Shown here piece by piece: positions 34,838 to 42,798 of a stretch of 53,178 nt of DNA (the first letter of the stretch is position 1; every line of letters starts with the position of its first letter). The stretch is from contig JASLPY010000033.1 in the NCBI GenBank assembly GCA_030744755.1, positions 1 through 53,178 of the forward strand, written 5' to 3'. Under the pieces are notes generated by a model that saw only the letters and a program-made list of their open reading frames with translations, did no database searches and was not told where the DNA came from. This DNA is from Kiritimatiellia bacterium. Its GTDB lineage: Bacteria > Verrucomicrobiota > Kiritimatiellia > UBA8416 > JADHWI01. The position numbers were made by a program, and so were the translations under genes.

Positions 34838-35797
34838 ATGAAACGATTCGCGGTAGTGGCTGTCTTGGCCTTGTCATTCGCATTCCCCGTCCCGTCCCTG
34901 GCGCAGATCACGGTGAATCCCGGAACTCGCGTAATGCAGTTTGGTTCGGAAGCGGGGGGCGCGCCCGGGCGCGCAGTGCGGCGCGTAGGAACCCGCGACC
35001 TGGACGCTATGTCTGTGACCGTTGTCAACCGCGATCCGTCCTTCTACCTGCAGGCCACCAACAGACGTGCCTACGGACCTTTCCCATATAAGGGTGGATC
35101 GGAACTGGATTTCGGGAGCGTATCCTATGTTGTGGTTGACGCGACGGACAGTTCTTTCAGTCTGAAACACGGGAGGAAAGGCACCACGGAGGGACCCTTC
35201 GAATTCAAAGAGAAGGCCGAGGTGAAACTCGGCAATGTAACCTTCGCACTTCGTAAGGCACCGGCGATGATTGTAGGGCGTCTCGACTGCGCGTCATTGC
35301 AACCCCGGCGGGCGAAGATTGCCCTTGTGGCTTTAGACGAACGAGCTCTTCTTGCAGTCTCTCACCTCAAGGTTGCATTTCTCACGGCCCGTCAGCGCTA
35401 CCACATGGCGATTCAGCCCGTAGAGCTCAATGCCCCTACAATTCGCGGACCAACTGGTTACAACTATGACCCGTACGTTAACAGAAGCGACCGCGATAAA
35501 GAACGCAGTCTCTGGACGGCACAGCAACGGGCCAAGAAGTCTTTTCTGACGTTCATGCAGCAATATCGGTTGAAATCCATCGACTGCACTACACCTGACA
35601 ATTTCAGGTTCGAAAAACTGCCGGCCGGCAAGTACCTGGTTCTCTGCACCGGTGATGTAAAGGCCGGGGAGGGGCGTAAAGCAACCAAGGAACCCCTATT
35701 CTGGTTAGGCTACGTTGAACTCGGGGCCGAGGCGTCTGTCCGGCTGGGTTTTACCGGAGATAACGGGTATGGCTGGCTCGATCTCTTTGGCGATTAG
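34838..35797 (+). CDS. Exported protein of unknown function
   Basis: A 319-residue protein with a clear signal peptide (MKRFAVVAVLALSFAFPVPSLA, predicted cleavage before QITV). I do not recognise a family. The mature part has a beta-rich character, with two similar segments near residues 75-90 and 110-125 (AYGPFPYKGGSELDFGSVSY and EGPFEFKEKAEVKLGNVTF), suggesting a repeated small domain. The ATG at 34838 has GGAG six bases before it; an ATG one codon earlier is possible. TATACT at 34791-34796 could be a -10 element. It stands between divergent and codirectional neighbours with no clear operon. Confidence 0.75.
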   Translation: MKRFAVVAVLALSFAFPVPSLAQITVNPGTRVMQFGSEAGGAPGRAVRRVGTRDLDAMSVTVVNRDPSFYLQATNRRAYGPFPYKGGSELDFGSVSYVVVDATDSSFSLKHGRKGTTEGPFEFKEKAEVKLGNVTFALRKAPAMIVGRLDCASLQPRRAKIALVALDERALLAVSHLKVAFLTARQRYHMAIQPVELNAPTIRGPTGYNYDPYVNRSDRDKERSLWTAQQRAKKSFLTFMQQYRLKSIDCTTPDNFRFEKLPAGKYLVLCTGDVKAGEGRKATKEPLFWLGYVELGAEASVRLGFTGDNGYGWLDLFGD

Positions 35798-35922
35798 AGC
35801 GTATTTTCGGATGGTTCAAATGCTCTCTCTCCGCCGGTTTTGACAAACACGGCGCAAGAGGCTATGTTTTCGGCCTGTCATTCCGGATCTCTCAATACAG
35901 GGATGGCTGAAAGGAGATAATA

Positions 35923-37449
35923 GTGGCATCGGCAACAAAGACGGCAATAAGTCCTACCAGGCAGGAAGATTATCCTGAATGGTATCAGCAGGTAATTCGT
36001 GCAGCAGAACTCGCAGAGACAAGTCCTGTCCGTGGATGCATGGTAATCAGGCCCTGGGGTTACTCGCTCTGGGAAAACATGCGCGATGGTCTCGACGTGA
36101 TGTTCAAGGAGACCGGGCATGTCAACGCCTACTTCCCGCTGTTCATACCTCTTAGCTTCCTTGAAAAAGAGGCCGAGCACGTTGAAGGTTTTGCAAAGGA
36201 ATGTGCGGTTGTAACGCATCACCGGCTCGAGACGAATGACGAAGGCGGACTGGTTCCCGCGGGCAAACTGGAAGAACCGCTGATAGTCCGGCCGACTTCC
36301 GAGACAATCATAGGCGCCTCATACGCGAAGTGGGTTCAGAGCTACAGGGACCTCCCGATACTTATAAACCAATGGGCCAATGTTGTTCGATGGGAGATGC
36401 GCACCAGGCTTTTTCTGAGGACGGCGGAGTTCCTCTGGCAGGAAGGGCACACTGCGCATGAGACGAAGGACGAAGCCTGGGAAGAGACTCTGACGATCCT
36501 GGATATATATAAGCAGTTTGCTGAAGAGTACATGGCCATCCCCGTACTGACAGGCGAGAAGACTGCCGGCGAACGTTTTCCGGGGGCGGTCAACACGTTG
36601 TGCATCGAGGCAATGATGCAGGATAGGAAGGCCCTGCAGGCAGGTACCAGCCATTTTCTCGGTCAGAATTTCTCCCAGGCATCCGGCATAGTTTTCCAGA
36701 CACGTGAAGGACAGCAGGAACATGCCTGGACGACCTCGTGGGGCGTATCGACGCGTCTGATTGGCGGACTTATCATGGTGCATGGCGACGATAACGGCAT
36801 GGTCATGCCGCCGCGGCTGGCGCCCAGCCATGTAGTGGTTCTGCCGATTTATCGCAACGCCGACGAAGAAGCCGGGGTGCTGGAATACTGCAACGAGCTT
36901 GCAGGTGAACTGCGCGAACAGGTTTACCACGGCAGAAGACTGGTTGTGGAAGTCGATACGCGGGATATGAATGCCGGTGAGAAGGGCTGGAGCTGGGTTA
37001 AGAGAGGTATACCAATCACGGCCGAAGTGGGGCCGCGCGACATGGCGTCGAATTCGGTGTTCGTTGGCCGGCGCGATAAGACACGCAAGGAACGTTACGC
37101 GGCCCCAAAGGCCGAGTTCATCGCCGGTGTCACCGGTGTTCTGGATGAGATCCAGGACGGCCTTTTTGAGCGGGCCAAGGCTTTCATGGACGATAACACG
37201 GCCACCATCGACGACTGGGATTCTTTCGAGCAGTTCTTCACGCCGGAGAATCCGGATAAACCCGAAGCGCATGGCGGGTTTGCCATGTCGCACTGGTGCG
37301 ACTCGGTAGACTGCGAACAGCAGATAAACGATGCCTTGAGCGTAACGATTCGCTGCATCCCTCTGGACAGGGCTGACGGTGAGGAAGGTTCCTGTGTGGT
37401 CTGCGGAAAACCAAGCCCGGGCCGCGTCGTGTTTGCCAAGTCGTATTAA
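35923..37449 (+). CDS. proS: Prolyl-tRNA synthetase, archaeal/eukaryotic type (ProS type 3)
   Basis: A 508-residue class II aminoacyl-tRNA synthetase that charges tRNA-Pro. The start region YPEWYQQVIRAAELAETSPV and the sequence VRGCMVIRPWGYSLWENM are characteristic of the archaeal/eukaryote-like ProS. LIVRPTSETIIGASYAKWV and the motif 3 region (TSWGVSTRLIGGLIMVHGDD) follow. The editing insert of bacterial ProS is absent, as expected for this type, and the C-terminal zinc-domain-like region ends in CVVCGKPSPGRVVFAKSY. Start GTG at 35923 has AAGGAG six bases upstream. Length matches the family. Confidence 0.95.
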   Translation: MASATKTAISPTRQEDYPEWYQQVIRAAELAETSPVRGCMVIRPWGYSLWENMRDGLDVMFKETGHVNAYFPLFIPLSFLEKEAEHVEGFAKECAVVTHHRLETNDEGGLVPAGKLEEPLIVRPTSETIIGASYAKWVQSYRDLPILINQWANVVRWEMRTRLFLRTAEFLWQEGHTAHETKDEAWEETLTILDIYKQFAEEYMAIPVLTGEKTAGERFPGAVNTLCIEAMMQDRKALQAGTSHFLGQNFSQASGIVFQTREGQQEHAWTTSWGVSTRLIGGLIMVHGDDNGMVMPPRLAPSHVVVLPIYRNADEEAGVLEYCNELAGELREQVYHGRRLVVEVDTRDMNAGEKGWSWVKRGIPITAEVGPRDMASNSVFVGRRDKTRKERYAAPKAEFIAGVTGVLDEIQDGLFERAKAFMDDNTATIDDWDSFEQFFTPENPDKPEAHGGFAMSHWCDSVDCEQQINDALSVTIRCIPLDRADGEEGSCVVCGKPSPGRVVFAKSY

Positions 37450-37530
37450 TGGTATGGCGGTCTCGCCCTCCGGGCTTTCGTGCGGCGACAGCCCTTAGCC
37501 CCGAGTCAGCAGGGTCCCCGGGAAGAAACT

Positions 37531-37613
37531 GTCATCCTGAGCGAAGCAGAGCGTAGTCGAAGGATCTCGGCTGTTCAGCGAGACATGAGATCCCTCGACA
37601 AGCTCGGGATGAC
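37531..37613. repeat. Long imperfect inverted repeat downstream of proS
   Basis: GTCATCCTGAGCGAAGC... at 37531 pairs with ...AGCTCGGGATGAC ending at 37613, with intermediate GGATCTC/GAGATCC pairing, between the convergent proS and phospholipase-D-like genes. The sequence type (GTCATnCTGAGCGnAG) is seen dispersed in many bacterial genomes. A related inverted repeat is at 24138-24226. It may act as a bidirectional terminator. Confidence 0.7.
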
Positions 37614-37720
37614 ATAAACCTGGTCGGCCGTCGAAGGTTCGGCGAGGTCGGTGAGATGACGTCACCGCCCCTGATATTCGAGAACAGGATTGTGAACTGT
37701 TGCCGCCGAATCGTTCCGGC

Positions 37721-39334
37721 TCAGAACGAACACATGCCTGTGGATTCGCGGAGACGGTAAATGACCTTCTTGAGAGAAAGACGTGACCCTGTCAGTGCGG
37801 CGTCTTCGTAGGGAAGGGTGCGTAGTATTTTCCCTTCGTTTCTCCACGCGTTGTCGAAGTAGGTGTTGAAGCGCTTGGTTATCTCCGGGACATTCTGGAG
37901 GTAGATGTTTGCCTCCATGTTGAAGTCGCCGATGTTGCGCCTTGTCCAGTTGGCGGAACCGCAGGTGAATTGGTGTTTGGCGGCATCCGGGTTCGTGATG
38001 CTCATTGCCTTGGTGTGGAACTGTTCTCCGTGAGTGTCCGCCCATTTTACATCGATAAACACATTTTCTTCGGCAGCGAAAGACATCAGTTCACCGGCAA
38101 CCGGACGGTTCGGAATGCCGTCTTTATCCCGCCCGAAAGCATCTCTGTTCATATCAAGGATGAGCTGCACACGTGCACCTCCGACAGCGGCATCCTTGAC
38201 TGCCTGGATCACAGCCCGGTCGGAGATATAGAACATGGCGATTCTCACATGATCGCCCCTCGTTGTCCCGTTGAGCAGCTCTATGACCCGCTCGCGTATC
38301 GCTCCCTCGGTGATCCATTCCGCCATGGCCTGACCACCTTCGGGCGCCTCTACCGGGCGGGGAGAAGGTAGTGCGTTACGGATACTCCTGAGCACCTTTC
38401 CCCAATCGTCGGGACCCGCCTCAAGAACGTGTCCGCTTGCGCCGCCTGACCATTCGATAGCCAAGAGTTCCTCCCTTGCCACCCGCCAGGCGATGTCTCC
38501 ATCCAGGCGAACACCCATGTTGGAATGCGCGGAACTGCTGTCCGACGGGTTGAGGCTGGAGACTACCATGCGCCAGCCATCAAATGCTGAGTCCGCAACA
38601 ATCAGTTTACGATGATTTGCCTTGAAAAAGAACAGGTTGCCAAGCTGAAGCGCCGACACATGGGGTCCCCCGTGAAAAAACGGATGGGTGAAACTTTTCT
38701 TTTTGAGATGCTTCTGGAACCAGGGCTCCCGGCTTATGGGTTTACCATACACCCTGGCCGGGCCGGCGTAGAGCGTGTTTGGATCACGCAGTAGGTCCAG
38801 GTCGGTGAAGACAACCGGAATGCCAGCTTTCGCCATCCGGGAAAAGACCGCCCCTTCTTCCGATCCGTAAAGCCTGTTGAGAGGATCCGTCATGACTATG
38901 ATCGCAATCTCGGGATCATTCTCCTTCTTGTCTATGAGCGCATCCGCGAGTTCCGAGGAAAGGCTGCGGTGTTCCTCGCGCTGCATGCCCTGCCATGAGT
39001 TCCACAGGAAAAAATCGAGAAGAATAGCAGAATCGGCCTCCTCTATGAGCGTGAGTATCTCGTCGAATATCTCCTGATGCATGGTCCGTTCGCCGGTTGA
39101 ATCGTCGCGCGCTGTTGAGTCGATCAGCAGTTTTGTATTGTCTGCATCGATCGGGATGAGGGAAGTGCGAATGTGGGTGCCGGTGGGCAACGGTGGTTTA
39201 TAGACGATGAGGTACGGAAATATGATCAGTGCGGCCAGGGCCGCAAAGGCGCAGATGCGTAACGTCTTGGCGGCGCGTCTCTGCCTTGTTAGTTTGGCCT
39301 TTATCTCTTTGAGAGTTTTCTTCTTCCTTGCCAT
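37721..39334 (-). CDS. Phospholipase D-like protein, membrane anchored
   Basis: A 537-residue protein of the phospholipase D/cardiolipin synthase superfamily. A basic N-terminus and one membrane helix (residues 26-45) anchor two PLD halves. The first HKD motif is intact: HRKLIVAD at residues 241-248. The second, HTKAMSIT at 440-447, lacks the usual Asp. Both halves carry the downstream Ser/Asn features (SSLNPSD, GSANWTRRN). The full-length two-domain form is typical of cardiolipin synthases or nucleases in the family; the substrate cannot be told. It stands alone on the minus strand, converging on proS. Confidence 0.82.
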   Translation of the reverse strand: MARKKKTLKEIKAKLTRQRRAAKTLRICAFAALAALIIFPYLIVYKPPLPTGTHIRTSLIPIDADNTKLLIDSTARDDSTGERTMHQEIFDEILTLIEEADSAILLDFFLWNSWQGMQREEHRSLSSELADALIDKKENDPEIAIIVMTDPLNRLYGSEEGAVFSRMAKAGIPVVFTDLDLLRDPNTLYAGPARVYGKPISREPWFQKHLKKKSFTHPFFHGGPHVSALQLGNLFFFKANHRKLIVADSAFDGWRMVVSSLNPSDSSSAHSNMGVRLDGDIAWRVAREELLAIEWSGGASGHVLEAGPDDWGKVLRSIRNALPSPRPVEAPEGGQAMAEWITEGAIRERVIELLNGTTRGDHVRIAMFYISDRAVIQAVKDAAVGGARVQLILDMNRDAFGRDKDGIPNRPVAGELMSFAAEENVFIDVKWADTHGEQFHTKAMSITNPDAAKHQFTCGSANWTRRNIGDFNMEANIYLQNVPEITKRFNTYFDNAWRNEGKILRTLPYEDAALTGSRLSLKKVIYRLRESTGMCSF

Positions 39335-39479
39335 ATCAGCTCACCACTCCTTTTCGCACTATAGACGAGTAATCTACCATTCGAGAAGGCCTATGCTGAG
39401 ATTTTGTGAATGGTCGGGTAGGCGGGCAAATTCCTTTGTGAAGCAGGGGTGATTCCGGAGTAGGACCGGTGGCCGTGCG

Positions 39480-40025
39480 CTATTGCAATTGGGATACTTC
39501 CTCTTCGAGGCGGGCTAGCTTCTCTTTGATCCGGTTGATCTCTTCGATCTTCTTTGCTCTGAGTTTCTCTTTTCTTTCTCTATCCGGCTCCGTGTCGAAC
39601 TGTATGAACGGCCGGAGCAGGGACAGGGCGAATTTCGCCCCGGGATCATCGTTGTTGGTAATTTCATCTGGCGGTACAATGACCCGGACACTGTGTTCGC
39701 CAAATAGCTCTCCAAGACTGAGGAGAAGTTCCGAAGTTGTGCCCAGTCTCTCAATTCGGTGCACTATCACACGTGTCACGACTCCGTTAACGAGCGTATC
39801 AATCAAGGCGGAGAGGGCAGGCCTGCAAGCGTCATCGTCATCGCCCGACCAGCAAGTGGGCGGGCTGGAACCCTCGTGATCCAGATCCGTGAAGACATGG
39901 CGGCTTTCCACGAGTAGATTATGTTTTCTTGCCAGCTCGCGGCTGTATTCAATCTGGCGATCAATACTCGTGCGGTTGTGACTCTTGTCCTTGCGGCAAG
40001 TTCTTGCGTATATGCATGCTCTCAA
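39480..40025 (-). CDS. Resolvase-like (serine recombinase N-terminal domain) protein with Ser-to-Cys change
   Basis: About 181 residues resembling the catalytic domain of serine recombinases: ACIYARTCRKDKSH and RTSIDRQIEYSRELARKHN, then VTRVIVHRIERLGTTSELLL. In active enzymes the motif reads Y-A-R-x-S; here it is Y-A-R-T-C (Cys at residue 10), so the nucleophilic serine is replaced. No helix-turn-helix follows; instead the C-terminus (KIEEINRIKEKLARLEEEVSQ) is a coiled coil. The start is TTG at 40025 with GGGAGA six bases upstream. It could be a degenerate recombinase or one repurposed as a regulator or structural protein. No recombinase target site is evident. Confidence 0.65.
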   Translation of the reverse strand: MRACIYARTCRKDKSHNRTSIDRQIEYSRELARKHNLLVESRHVFTDLDHEGSSPPTCWSGDDDDACRPALSALIDTLVNGVVTRVIVHRIERLGTTSELLLSLGELFGEHSVRVIVPPDEITNNDDPGAKFALSLLRPFIQFDTEPDRERKEKLRAKKIEEINRIKEKLARLEEEVSQLQ

Positions 40026-40190
40026 GCCATTTCTCCCTGGTGTCCGTCCAGTGGGGGTAGACAATAGCAATTTCTATACGCAAAAGAAAGTGCATGCTAA
40101 TCGATAAACCACTACACTGCAGCGTTGGTTGATTTGGGTAAACTTGGGGATTCCGGTCGGTGCCGGGCCCTGTTGAAACAGGTGGCTGAT

Positions 40191-41177
40191 ATGGGGAACG
40201 AAGAAACTGATGCACCATCGGCGAAGAAGACGGGAATCGTATACGATCCGGTTTATAAGAAGCACCTGACAAGACCGGGACATCCCGAGTGTCCGGAAAG
40301 GTGTGACGCCGTGCTGGCCGGGATTGGCAGGTCAGTGCCGGAGAACCGGCTCGAGCATTTGAAGGCGAGAGCGGCGACCGTTGAGGAACTGCTATTGTGC
40401 CACACCGCGGAGTACGTGGAATCTGCCAAGGCCGACATAGAGGCAGGAGCTGTCTCGCTCAGGACGGGTGATACGGACGTCAGCGAAAGATCTTACGATG
40501 CGGCGTTGTTCGCTGCGGGTGGGGTGATGGCTGCCGCGGATGCCGTTGTGTCGGGCCGTGTTTCAAACGCTTTTTGCGTAGTGCGCCCGCCCGGACACCA
40601 CGCGACCAGGGACCGCGGTATGGGTTTCTGTATATTCAACAACATTGCGGTGGCGGCGCGCTATCTTCAGAAACAACACGGGATCGGCAACGTGCTGATA
40701 GTTGACTGGGATGTTCATCACGGCAATGGTACCCAGGACATCTTCTACGACGAACCCAGGGTATTCTACTTCAGCACGCACCAGTGGCCGTTTTATCCCG
40801 GTACCGGCACTGTCAGCGAGACGGGAGAGGGGAAGGGGAAGGGATCTACTCTTAACTGCCCATTGCCGTCGGGTTCCGGACGGAAAGAGGTCGTTGGTGC
40901 TTTCAAGCAGAAACTGCTGCCGGCCATGAAGGTGTTTAAGCCCGACTTCGTGCTGATTTCCGCGGGTTTTGACGCCAGGCATGAAGACCTGATCGGCAAC
41001 ATGGTTCTTAGTGACGGGGATTTCGGCGAACTTACGGAAATTCTGCTCCAACTGGCTTCAGAATACTCCGGTGGCAGGGTTGTTTCCGTGCTTGAAGGTG
41101 GCTACCGGCTGTCAGGTCTGGCCTCCTCCGCCGCTGCTCATGTCAAGGCGTTGGCGGGTTCAGCAGGGCAAACGTGA
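40191..41177 (+). CDS. Histone deacetylase/AcuC/acetylpolyamine amidohydrolase family protein
   Basis: A 328-residue zinc-dependent deacetylase-fold protein. Visible family features: YDPVYKKHLTRPGHPECPER near the N-terminus, VVRPPGHHATRDRGMGFC with the catalytic HH pair, VLIVDWDVHHGNGTQDIFY with the metal-binding Asp-x-His, STHQWPFYPGTG, and SAGFDARHEDLIGNM with the third metal Asp. The start is the ATG at 40191 with AGGTGG five bases before it. The substrate could be an acetylated protein, polyamine or other amide; sequence alone does not tell. It precedes the sigma-factor operon by 99 bp. Confidence 0.92.
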   Translation: MGNEETDAPSAKKTGIVYDPVYKKHLTRPGHPECPERCDAVLAGIGRSVPENRLEHLKARAATVEELLLCHTAEYVESAKADIEAGAVSLRTGDTDVSERSYDAALFAAGGVMAAADAVVSGRVSNAFCVVRPPGHHATRDRGMGFCIFNNIAVAARYLQKQHGIGNVLIVDWDVHHGNGTQDIFYDEPRVFYFSTHQWPFYPGTGTVSETGEGKGKGSTLNCPLPSGSGRKEVVGAFKQKLLPAMKVFKPDFVLISAGFDARHEDLIGNMVLSDGDFGELTEILLQLASEYSGGRVVSVLEGGYRLSGLASSAAAHVKALAGSAGQT

Positions 41178-41276
41178 GGTCGTTCTCGCGGCGAATTGTG
41201 TCTTCTGCGCCATGATAAAGGCTTATCGGGTTGAATAAACGACACTGGATTAACGTCAGAACTATAGAGAGCCTCA

Positions 41277-41861
41277 GTGAAAGACTTGCTCCATCGCGCC
41301 AAGGCTGGTGATTTAGATGCGTTTGCGGAGCTTTTTGAGCCTTTGCGGCGCAAGATATACGCCGTGGCTTGCCGCCTGACCGGGCCTGATGAAGCGGATG
41401 ATGTGGTAATGGACACCTTTCTAAAGGCCTGGGAGGTGCTCCCCGGTTTTCGGGGTGGGTCGTCATTGAGCACATGGTTATGTAAGATTGCGCGCAACAA
41501 GGCACTGGATGCTCTCCGGAAGCGTTCGACTCGGAATCGCCATTTTGTTCCGGACAATGACGTGAAAAGTGAGATGGCTTTCCAGGTGGACCTGCGGCAG
41601 ACGGCGCCGGACAGGGAGGTCCTTCGGAAAGAGAACCGCCGGGAAGTGATGCAGGCGGTGATGCAGTTGCCGGAAGCGCACCGCACAGCATTGCTGTTGA
41701 GATACGTGGATGGTCTCAGCTATCTTGAGATAGCCGCGACAACTGATGTGGCGATCGGAACGGTCATGTCGCGCCTGTTTCACGGCAAACGAAAGCTGCG
41801 GGTGCTTATGAGCAAGGGTCAGGAAGACCGGCAGGATGGGCCGGGAGAAGAGGTACAGTGA
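41277..41861 (+). CDS. ECF-type RNA polymerase sigma factor
   Basis: A 194-residue extracytoplasmic-function sigma factor with region 2 (DEADDVVMDTFLKAWEVL and GSSLSTWLCKIARNKALDAL) and region 4 (LPEAHRTALLLRYVDGLSY to IAATTDVAIGTVMSRLFHGK). It directs RNA polymerase to a dedicated promoter set. Start is GTG at 41277. The stop overlaps the start of a small membrane protein by four bases, followed by an exported protein, also overlapping, a layout often seen for a sigma factor with its membrane regulator. No ECF-type -35 motif could be settled on by eye. Confidence 0.92.
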   Translation: MKDLLHRAKAGDLDAFAELFEPLRRKIYAVACRLTGPDEADDVVMDTFLKAWEVLPGFRGGSSLSTWLCKIARNKALDALRKRSTRNRHFVPDNDVKSEMAFQVDLRQTAPDREVLRKENRREVMQAVMQLPEAHRTALLLRYVDGLSYLEIAATTDVAIGTVMSRLFHGKRKLRVLMSKGQEDRQDGPGEEVQ

Positions 41862-42205
41862 AAGAACTGCGATCCAGTTTCGAGTCACGGCCTGCGCAAG
41901 CGGCAGGCGATTTCTGGGAAGAGTTCAAGTCACGTGCAGATGGCGTGAGCCGTGTTGAGGCGTCGCACGGATACAACCCGGGACTTCGATGGGCTGCAGC
42001 TGTTGCGGCGGTGATACTGGTGGTGGCGGGTTACACGGGGCTCTACAGGCCGGGTGCGGCGACGGCTGAAAGAATAGAGATCAAGTCGCTGGACATAGTG
42101 GTGGAGCACACGTCGGTTTTCCTGCTTGAAGACGAACAGGATAGTGGCACTATTCTCTGGGTGGGCGGAATTGAGACCGAAGATACAAGCGAGATTCAAC
42201 AATGA
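41858..42205 (+). CDS. Small membrane protein, putative anti-sigma factor
   Basis: A 115-residue protein with an N-terminal soluble segment (about 43 residues), one transmembrane helix (LRWAAAVAAVILVVAGYTGLY) and a periplasmic tail rich in acidic residues. The classical anti-sigma zinc motif (HxxxCxxC) is absent. Position, directly coupled to an ECF sigma gene by a four-base overlap (GTGA), suggests an anti-sigma role. This rests on context only. Confidence 0.65.
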   Translation: MKELRSSFESRPAQAAGDFWEEFKSRADGVSRVEASHGYNPGLRWAAAVAAVILVVAGYTGLYRPGAATAERIEIKSLDIVVEHTSVFLLEDEQDSGTILWVGGIETEDTSEIQQ

Positions 42206-42621
42206 AGTTCATCGCAATATCCGCGGGGGTGCTTCTCCTGCTGGCAACACAGGTTGAGGCCAGACCGCGCCAGGGAGGACTTAACATACGCCTCGTGGAG
42301 GCCTACAACGAGGGTTCGGCTTCCAGCCAGGGCGCCGCGCTGAGAGATATCGAGTCAATGCTGCGGCGGAACCTGCCCTATCGTAATTTCAGACTCGTAA
42401 GCTCCGGTTCTCTGTCTGTCCCTGCAAACGGCATGGTCAAGCTGGACAGAGACGTGACGGTGCGCTGTTCCGGGACGCTCAACAACATGAGCGTTGTCCT
42501 TGAACGGAAGCGTAAAATGGCTCTCCAGACCCGCGTCCGGCTAAGCCCCGGGAGACCATTCATAGTTGGCGGCTTCCCCAGTGAGAGGGGCAAACTGCTC
42601 GTCGTGCTCGTGGTGAGATAG
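42202..42621 (+). CDS. Small exported protein in the sigma-factor operon
   Basis: A 139-residue protein with a signal peptide (MKFIAISAGVLLLLATQVEA) and a beta-rich mature part. A segment ALRDIESMLRRNLPYRNFRL precedes alternating hydrophobic strands ending in KLLVVLVVR. I recognise no named family. Its ATG overlaps the preceding stop by four bases, so it is the third gene of the sigma operon. The periplasmic location would suit a sensor partner of the sigma system, but that is guesswork. Confidence 0.7.
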   Translation: MKFIAISAGVLLLLATQVEARPRQGGLNIRLVEAYNEGSASSQGAALRDIESMLRRNLPYRNFRLVSSGSLSVPANGMVKLDRDVTVRCSGTLNNMSVVLERKRKMALQTRVRLSPGRPFIVGGFPSERGKLLVVLVVR

Positions 42622-42639
42622 CAAGAGGGGACTGGGATC

Positions 42640-42722
42640 AACGTCCAACGCCCAACGCCCAAGTTGAGATTGATCAATTCCTCGTTGTCTGGTCCCAACT
42701 TGGATGTTGGGCGTTGGACGTT
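42640..42722. repeat. Hairpin with 27-bp periodic arms
   Basis: AACGTCCAACGCCCAACGCC... (42640-42666) pairs with CAACTTGGATGTTGGGCG... (42696-42722) at 25 of 27 positions, with a 29-base loop. The arms consist of repeats of a GTTGGGC/GTTGGAC unit of about 7 bases, and one more unit copy follows after the right arm. It lies between the sigma operon and the CAP-domain gene on the same strand. Confidence 0.8.
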
Positions 42723-42798
42723 GGGCGTTGGGCGTTCAATCCCTTCCCACCCCATCCCTTTTTGCAAATTGCCCGCATTCCCCCTATACTGCTCTTCC

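Noticed and set aside
36319..37293. 324-codon antisense open frame within proS
   Set aside because: The sense strand encodes a clear prolyl-tRNA synthetase; the antisense frame is a GC-rich shadow.
42640..42740. CRISPR-like repeats, from periodic GTTGGGC units
   Set aside because: The units are about 7 bases, contiguous and form a hairpin; there are no unique spacers and no cas genes.
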